Shown: piece by piece, positions 6,615 through 10,940 of the stretch
Position numbering within the stretch: the first letter of the stretch is position 1
Layout: each line of letters opens with the position of its first letter
NCBI GenBank assembly: GCA_002327305.1
Contig: DCUZ01000013.1
Span: 1 to 10,940, forward strand
Reading direction: 5' to 3'
Origin: Holophagales bacterium UBA2201
Lineage (GTDB): Bacteria > Acidobacteriota > Thermoanaerobaculia > UBA2201
Length of the DNA: 10,940 nucleotides
Translations under genes and position numbers: made by a program
Notes under the pieces: model-generated
Database searches by the model: none
What the model saw: the letters and a program-made list of their open reading frames with translations, nothing else
What the model was told of the DNA's origin: nothing

Positions 6615-7684
6615 CAAGTCTGCATCCTCGTCAGGTAGAGGCGGTGGGCGGAGGTGCGCACCGGGTCGGGGACGTTTTTCTCCCGCCCCAGGTCCTTGAG
6701 GTCCTTCTTGGTGAGGCGCGGGAGGAGGGAGAGGGTGATGCCGACGGGGGTTTTGGGGTTGAAGCAGAGGTTGCGGACGACCGTGTATTTGCGCACCCAT
6801 TTCCGGTCGGAACCGATCATGCGCAGGCATTCCTCGTCGATGCTGCGGCTGGAGGCGACGAAGCAGATCTCCGGCTCGGTGATCTTGGGGCTCTTGATCA
6901 CCGCCTCCTTGACCAGTTTGTTGGAGTCGTTCATCAGGAGCCCGCGCGCCTCGCCGCTCCCCTTGAGCGCCAGCTCGATCTTTTCGGGGACCGACATCTT
7001 GATGACCCGCTGGAAGAGGGTCTGCTCCTCGTCGTTCATTTCCCCTTCCGGGATGTGGATGACGGAGAAGAGCTGGTCCTCGGGGAGGGCGTCGAGGTGG
7101 AAGGATTCGAAGAGGTCCATGTACTGCTCGGCGGAGATCCCCAGGTCCTTTGCCTCGTCGTCGGACAGGGAGGGGACGAAGGCCTTTTTCTCCCCGAAGA
7201 ACTCCTCCCGCAACTCGGTGATGCGGCGCCGGATGTCGGGGGAGAGGGCCGGGTTGGCCTGCAGCGCGTCCAGGATGGCGGGACAGGCCAGGATGCGCGC
7301 CTGGTTGGTCACGATGACGCCCTGCACCCCTTCCGGAGCGCGGGAGGCGAGGGCTTGCAGGAGGGCGTCGGAGGCGCCCGGGGCCAGGGCCATCCGTTCC
7401 AAAACGGCGGGGTCCTCCGTGCAATCGGCAAGGAGGTCCAGGTCCTCCGCCCCGGCGCGGTCGGCGTAGTCGGCCAGGATCGTCGCCGGATAATCGGCCA
7501 GGGTCTTGCGGGAGAGGGCGCGGAGCTCCTCGTCGGCGCCGCCGGCAAAGGCGAGGAGGATGGGGAGCACCTGGTCCTGGGAGAACGGCAGGAGTCCCTT
7601 GGCGGCCAGGAGCATCATCTCGCGCGGCACGGTCCCCTGCCGGATGTCGTAGAGGAGGGCCTCGGTCTTGCGCTGTTCGCTCAT
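6614..7684 (-). CDS. Conserved-looking helical-repeat protein (LRV/HEAT-like), unknown function
   Basis: A soluble 356-residue protein with no signal peptide and no membrane segment. Residues 1-130 read as short Leu/Ala-rich helix pairs (VPREMMLLAAKGLLPFSQ, DEELRALSRKTLADYPATIL, DPAVLERMALAPGASDALLQ), the style of HEAT or leucine-rich-variant solenoids. A charged middle (about 150-250) is rich in Asp/Glu. The C-terminal third contains the most motif-like part: SPKITEPEICFVASS, WVRKYTVVRNLCFNPKTP, and LSLLPRLTKKDLKDLGREKNVPDPVR. The spaced NPKTP and VPDPVR elements resemble LRV repeats. I recognise no catalytic residues, so a scaffold or protein-binding role is inferred. Start ATG 7684 overlaps the rodZ stop by 4 nt (ATGA) and has GGGGGA 6 nt upstream. 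It is the middle gene of a coupled three-gene operon, so its product likely acts with the RodZ-like protein, the phosphatase or both. Confidence 0.9.
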   Translation of the reverse strand: MSEQRKTEALLYDIRQGTVPREMMLLAAKGLLPFSQDQVLPILLAFAGGADEELRALSRKTLADYPATILADYADRAGAEDLDLLADCTEDPAVLERMALAPGASDALLQALASRAPEGVQGVIVTNQARILACPAILDALQANPALSPDIRRRITELREEFFGEKKAFVPSLSDDEAKDLGISAEQYMDLFESFHLDALPEDQLFSVIHIPEGEMNDEEQTLFQRVIKMSVPEKIELALKGSGEARGLLMNDSNKLVKEAVIKSPKITEPEICFVASSRSIDEECLRMIGSDRKWVRKYTVVRNLCFNPKTPVGITLSLLPRLTKKDLKDLGREKNVPDPVRTSAHRLYLTRMQT

Positions 7685-8397
7685 GGCGTTTCCCCCTTCC
7701 CCGCGGCGATGTTGAGTTCCACGGGCTGGCCGTCGTCGCCCAGTTTGGGATAGGGCTTGCCGCCATGGGTGACGGTGACGGCTCCGGCATCCCCCACCTT
7801 GATGTAGAACGACCGTTCGATCCGGTATTGAAGCTGGTCTCCCGATTCCTTGAACCCTTCGAACACCCGGTTCCCGTCCACCCTCACCAGCGCCCAGCAG
7901 TGGCGGGAGAAGAGGATCTCGACCGATTCCTTCCCGCCGGGGACCGGCACAACCGGCGCGGGCTCGACCGGGACGGGCGCGTGGAAAGCCCCCTGGTCCG
8001 GGATCGCCGCCGGGGGCGCCTTACGGGGCCAGAAGATGAACGCCAGGACGGCCGCGAGCAGTAAAAGAACGGCCGCCGCGCCCACCCAAAGGATGAGGAG
8101 GGGGAGGGGCTTCCCGACCTCCTCCTCCTGGATGTGGATGGCGATCCCCCGCTCCTGCTTGTACAACTCCACCATCTCCTCGGGGTCGAGGCCGAGGGTG
8201 GCGGCGTAGGAGCGGAGGAACCCGCGCACAAAAACATCGGAAGGGAGGATGCCGTATTTGCCGTTCTCGATGGCCCCGAGAAAACGCTGGCTGATCTTGG
8301 TGCGCTTGGCGATCTCCTCCAACCCCAGCTTCCGGGTTTCTCTCGCGCGGCGGAGGATTTCCCCCACCTTTTCCGGCTTGACCGGGGGATGGCCCAT
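7681..8397 (-). CDS. rodZ: RodZ-like HTH/transmembrane morphogenesis protein
   Basis: The domain order matches RodZ, the inner-membrane protein that links MreB to the elongation machinery. It has a cytoplasmic Cro/C1-type HTH with the RodZ signature, residues about 10-80 (GEILRRARETRKLGLEEIAKR and LPSDVFVRGFLRSYAATLGLD). A single transmembrane helix follows at about 98-123 (PLLILWVGAAAVLLLLAAVL), with IFWPRK at its end. Then come a Pro/Val/Ala-rich linker (about 128-155) and a C-terminal beta domain of DUF4115 type, about 158-232. At 238 residues it is shorter than Escherichia coli RodZ, mainly in the linker. ATG 8397 is the first in-frame start after a stop at 8413-8415 and has no good Shine-Dalgarno. 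GTG 8367 (then GEILRRARE) is an alternative. It is the first gene of the rodZ-repeat protein-phosphatase operon. No mreB, mreC or rodA is in the window, so the name rests on architecture alone. Confidence 0.85.
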   Translation of the reverse strand: MGHPPVKPEKVGEILRRARETRKLGLEEIAKRTKISQRFLGAIENGKYGILPSDVFVRGFLRSYAATLGLDPEEMVELYKQERGIAIHIQEEEVGKPLPLLILWVGAAAVLLLLAAVLAFIFWPRKAPPAAIPDQGAFHAPVPVEPAPVVPVPGGKESVEILFSRHCWALVRVDGNRVFEGFKESGDQLQYRIERSFYIKVGDAGAVTVTHGGKPYPKLGDDGQPVELNIAAGKGETP

Positions 8398-8404
8398 GTT
8401 CCAT

Positions 8405-8433
8405 AGATTACCCTATTGACGGGAAGAATTCAA
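8405..8433 (-). promoter_or_regulatory. Weak promoter candidate for the rodZ operon
   Basis: On the minus strand, TTGAAT (8433-8428) and TAATCT (8410-8405) are separated by 17 bp. They match the -35 and -10 consensus at 4/6 and 3/6 positions. Transcription would begin at about 8398, next to the ATG at 8397, giving an essentially leaderless message. That would agree with the lack of a Shine-Dalgarno there. This is a suggestion from spacing and position only. Confidence 0.3.
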
Positions 8434-8774
8434 TGCGCACTCCGCCCGGGGGTGCGAAAGGGGGGCCATGGAAACCGCGTTCTCCCGCTCGTCTTCCGGA
8501 AGATCCACGCCGGCAATCCCCGCGAGGGACCCGGTTGCAGGGAGGCGCCCCGGCGGACCTGGGCCCTGGTCCGGGGCACCCTCCCCGGCCGAGGATCCTC
8601 GACGCCGGGCGCATCCCGGGGACGCGGACCCCCGACCTGGCGGAACCCCCAGCGGGACGGCTCGCGCCGGTGGACCTCCATCTCCCCTCCCTCCAGATTC
8701 TGCGAAAAAAGCGCCCGCGCAGGGCCGACAAGGTCGGGGCCGGCGGCAAGTCCCAAAAACAATGGCGGAGAGGG
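8434..8774. other. Non-coding GC-rich stretch with inverted repeats, no convincing gene
   Basis: All six frames carry only biased, low-complexity reading frames rich in Arg, Gly and Pro, with no domain and no ribosome-binding site at a start. The stretch holds an imperfect 18-bp palindrome at 8555-8572 (GGACCTGGGCCCTGGTCC, one T/T mismatch at symmetric positions). Immediately after it is a perfect hairpin, CCGGGG (8571-8576) with CCCCGG (8583-8588). The region separates the rodZ operon from the divergent RHS gene and should carry the promoter of the latter, but no clear one was found. Confidence 0.5.
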
Positions 8775-8867
8775 ATGGACGAGTTTCGCGACTTTTTGAT
8801 CGAAACAGCCGAAAATGTCCCGGAAGCGGGACAGGGAGAAGACGAAGTGCAAGCACTGCGGAAATGA
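8775..8867 (+). CDS. Possible 30-residue ORF coupled to the RHS start
   Basis: ATG 8775 is preceded by GGAGAGGG (8767-8774). The product would be a small acidic helical peptide (begins MDEFRDFLIETAENV, ends EDEVQALRK). Its TGA overlaps the ATG of the RHS frame as ATGA (8864-8867), the usual geometry of coupled genes. This would explain why the RHS start has no Shine-Dalgarno of its own. A perfect 7-bp hairpin with a GAAG loop (8816-8833) lies inside it. It could be a leader peptide, a remnant of a longer gene, or chance: the frame is also open further upstream to 8433 but there looks non-coding. Confidence 0.25.
   Translation: MDEFRDFLIETAENVPEAGQGEDEVQALRK
8816..8833. repeat. Perfect hairpin (7-bp stem, tetraloop) before the RHS gene
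   Basis: TGTCCCG (8816-8822) and CGGGACA (8827-8833) flank GAAG. The repeat ends 30 bp before the RHS ATG at 8864. On the plus strand no T-run follows; on the minus strand TTTTCGG follows. It may be a regulatory stem in the RHS leader or a weak terminator for leftward antisense transcription. Confidence 0.4.
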
Positions 8868-10940
8868 CTAAATCCTGTTCCTATCTCTATTCAAACCAAA
8901 ATGCCTCGGAAGTCTGCACCACATTCACCTATGACCCAACGTGGACCTTCCAAACCAGCGTGACTCGGCCCGCTAATGACGAGGCGGGCACGCCGGTCAC
9001 CACTTATTATGAGTATGATGGCCTGGGGCGTATGACGCGGGCAGTGGATCCCCTTGGGGCCGTCACGGACTACGCCTACGATGTGCTTGGTCGCCTGACA
9101 TCCGTCAAGATGCCCGATCCTGTCACGGGGCTGCCTTCCGATACGTTCATGACGACCTATACGCATGATGACGGTTCCAACTCGGTCCCGGGGTGCGCGG
9201 CATGCACCCTGGCCGTCCAGCGCGATCCCAACGAGTTTGAGACGAAGACCTACACCGACGAGTTCGGCCGCGTCCGCCTTGTGGAGGACGCGCTGGGCGG
9301 CGCCACCGTGTACGCCTATGGGCCGCACGGTCTCACCCGGATCACCGACGCCAACGGCAATTACGTCGCCTACGACTACGACCCGTGCGAAGGGAAGCTG
9401 CTCAAAACCAGGAGCAATATCCTGGGAGCGGGCGAGACCGTGGTGGAATACGACTATGATCCCGTCAGTGGGCGTCTGGAAAGCATCATCGACCGGGCCC
9501 GCGGCACCCTGACCGCCCTGATTTATGACTGCCTGGATCGGGTCCGCGTCAAAAAGGTGTGCGGAGGCGGCTACGCGGTCTCGGAGGTGGATCAGGGCTG
9601 CGCCTGGCGCGGCAAGACGTGTTCCGGCGCTGTGTTCGTGGAGATGGGGTACGACTATGCGGGCGACAAACTCACCAGTGTGACCCAGACGGATCAGGAC
9701 GGGTCGCGGGCGACGACCTACGGGTATGATCCCGCGTGGGGTCGCCTGGTCTCCGTGGGCAACCCCGAGGGATTGCTCACCTACGACTACTACGCTGACG
9801 ACCGGCTCAAAACCCTCGCCTATACGGCTCATTTCGGCTCGCACAACACGGGTGCATACACCTACAATTATTATCCCGGTGGCGCGGTGAAAACGATCAG
9901 CGACGGGACCGACACGGCGACGTATCAATACGATCCGCGAGGGCTGATCGTCGGTCGCACCAGCGGTGTCGCCGAAACGGCGTACGCGTATGACCGGCAG
10001 GGTCGTCTCGCGGCGCTTGGCCATTCCCTCGGCGGTTTGCCCGCCCTCAACTATGACTACGGCTACGACGCGGGGACGGGGCAGTTGGGCATGCGGACCG
10101 GCATGACGATTCACCCGGACGGGAACGACCCCGGTCTCTCCTACACCACCACCTACGCCTACGACTCCCTGTATCGTCTGTCGCGCGTGGTGTATCCTAG
10201 CCAGCCCGGCTTCCCCTTCGCGAACCAGACGCATATGTTTAGCTACGACGCCATCGGGAACCGCAGGTTCATGACTATCACCTCCGGAGCGGAAGGACAA
10301 ACCACGGAGTACGAGTACGCGCCCGGCGCCTCAGGCAATTCGCAGAAATTATTGCAAGTGCATCTGCCGGACGGTCCGGGGCAAATCGTGGAATATAATT
10401 ATAACGCTGCCGGGGATCTGCTTCAGAAGACCGACAGCTCGGGGCGCACGGAGAAGTTCGCGTATGATATTATGGGGAGGATGATTCGCTATCATGACGT
10501 CGGCTCCGGCCCCGTAATCCAAATACAGTATGACGGTAATGGAAGTCGCCCCTCCGTCGTGGACATCTTCGGCTGGGACCACTTCACCCAGCGCTACCTT
10601 TACAGTAACGAGGACATCCTGATGACATCGATGCTGTTCCCGGCCGAAAACCCGTTGTGGGATTCCCACATTTTCCACGGTACCGGGATAGACGAGCCAT
10701 TGATACAGGAGAATTGGAACTACTATGAGAACACGCAACAGCGATATCATTTGCTGACGGACGCTTTGGGCTCTGTGGTGGAGTACTTTGACGAGTATTC
10801 CGGCGCTTCGGAAAATTTGCAGTATGACGCCTGGGGCTCGGTGGGCGGGGAGCCTCCCTGGAATATGCTTGGCCCCGCGTACGGGTACACCGGGCGGGAG
10901 TTCCTCTCCAAGGACTATTACTTCTATCGGGCGCGGTATT
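8864..10940 (+). CDS. RHS/YD-repeat protein, 3' end beyond the window
   Basis: The frame is open for 692 codons to the window edge. It is built of YD repeats, for example YEYDGLGRMTRAVDPLGAV (about 49-67), YAYDVLGRLTSV (70-81), YDYDPVSGRLESI, YQYDPRGLIVGRT, YAYDRQGRLAAL, FSYDAIGNRRF and FAYDIMGRMIRY. In RHS/Tc families these repeats form a hollow beta shell that encloses a C-terminal toxin or adhesive domain. Near the end come the core signatures ALGSVVEYFDEYSG (about 633-646), LQYDAWG and YGYTGREF...YYFYRARY (673-692). This is the RHS-associated core that immediately precedes the variable C-terminus. There is no signal peptide or N-terminal head domain: repeats begin within about 20 residues of ATG 8864. 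That ATG lacks a Shine-Dalgarno, and ATG 8762 in the same frame is an alternative. All nine Cys lie in residues 1-253. Composition is less GC-rich than the left genes. The gene is either a short orphan RHS or 5'-truncated. Confidence 0.93.
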   Translation, partial: MTKSCSYLYSNQNASEVCTTFTYDPTWTFQTSVTRPANDEAGTPVTTYYEYDGLGRMTRAVDPLGAVTDYAYDVLGRLTSVKMPDPVTGLPSDTFMTTYTHDDGSNSVPGCAACTLAVQRDPNEFETKTYTDEFGRVRLVEDALGGATVYAYGPHGLTRITDANGNYVAYDYDPCEGKLLKTRSNILGAGETVVEYDYDPVSGRLESIIDRARGTLTALIYDCLDRVRVKKVCGGGYAVSEVDQGCAWRGKTCSGAVFVEMGYDYAGDKLTSVTQTDQDGSRATTYGYDPAWGRLVSVGNPEGLLTYDYYADDRLKTLAYTAHFGSHNTGAYTYNYYPGGAVKTISDGTDTATYQYDPRGLIVGRTSGVAETAYAYDRQGRLAALGHSLGGLPALNYDYGYDAGTGQLGMRTGMTIHPDGNDPGLSYTTTYAYDSLYRLSRVVYPSQPGFPFANQTHMFSYDAIGNRRFMTITSGAEGQTTEYEYAPGASGNSQKLLQVHLPDGPGQIVEYNYNAAGDLLQKTDSSGRTEKFAYDIMGRMIRYHDVGSGPVIQIQYDGNGSRPSVVDIFGWDHFTQRYLYSNEDILMTSMLFPAENPLWDSHIFHGTGIDEPLIQENWNYYENTQQRYHLLTDALGSVVEYFDEYSGASENLQYDAWGSVGGEPPWNMLGPAYGYTGREFLSKDYYFYRARY

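Noticed and set aside
8430..8852. Leftward 140-residue and rightward 127-145-residue frames between rodZ and RHS
   Set aside because: Several frames on both strands are equally open, all Arg/Pro/Gly-rich, without domains or good ribosome-binding sites. This looks like non-coding GC-rich DNA.
8815..8871. 18-residue frame ending KTKCKHCGND, resembling half a zinc ribbon
   Set aside because: It is too short, with only one CxxC, no ribosome-binding site, and an upstream frame closed by a stop at 8797-8799. A chance resemblance is more likely.
8891..10300. 469-residue leftward frame opposite the RHS gene, plus 10349-10750
   Set aside because: The Val/Gly/Arg-rich sequence mirrors the TAC/TAT-GAC/GAT codons of the YD repeats on the other strand. 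The rightward frame has clear RHS motifs and this one has none.
9005..10900. Repeated short sequences in the right third, considered as a CRISPR-like or DNA repeat array
   Set aside because: The repetition is at protein level (YD motifs with degenerate codons and irregular spacing), with no identical direct repeats or spacers.

Overview
The window is a GC-rich bacterial chromosome segment with strong G/C bias at third codon positions. This produces many long shadow reading frames on the opposite strands. No marker in the window fixes the taxon. The high GC, the compact coupled operons and the mix of housekeeping genes with lineage-restricted secreted proteins would fit an Acidobacteriota-like or myxobacteria/deltaproteobacteria-like genome, but that is inference only.

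Left edge (1-1225): the first 13 codons of a leftward gene run off the window behind a strong Shine-Dalgarno. A rightward gene (291-1028) follows, coding for a small exported protein of unknown function. It converges on nadE across a 197-bp gap that holds an imperfect hairpin.

Housekeeping block (1226-4301, leftward): der (two-domain ribosome-assembly GTPase) and nadE (glutamine-dependent NAD+ synthetase) form a coupled pair. A consensus extended -10 element lies just upstream of der, and the predicted mRNA would begin with a small hairpin.

Middle (4489-8433, leftward): an unrecognised exported 400-residue protein (4489-5691) lies below a tightly coupled three-gene operon. That operon encodes a RodZ-like HTH/transmembrane protein, a helical-repeat cytoplasmic protein and a PP2C Ser/Thr phosphatase. 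The joints overlap by 4 nt and 1 nt. A pyrimidine-rich, G-poor stretch of transcript after the phosphatase could be a Rho-loading site.

Right edge (8434-10940): about 330-430 bp without a convincing gene is followed by a rightward YD-repeat (RHS) protein. Its base composition is visibly less GC-rich than the left part. It begins directly in repeat sequence without a signal peptide. The window ends inside the RHS-associated core motif, so the variable C-terminal part, which in polymorphic toxins is the effector, lies immediately beyond the edge.

The best leads are the RHS locus (missing tip, missing head, all its cysteines in the first 253 residues) and the RodZ-repeat protein-phosphatase operon. 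I see no CRISPR array, rRNA, tRNA, transposase or integrase in the window.
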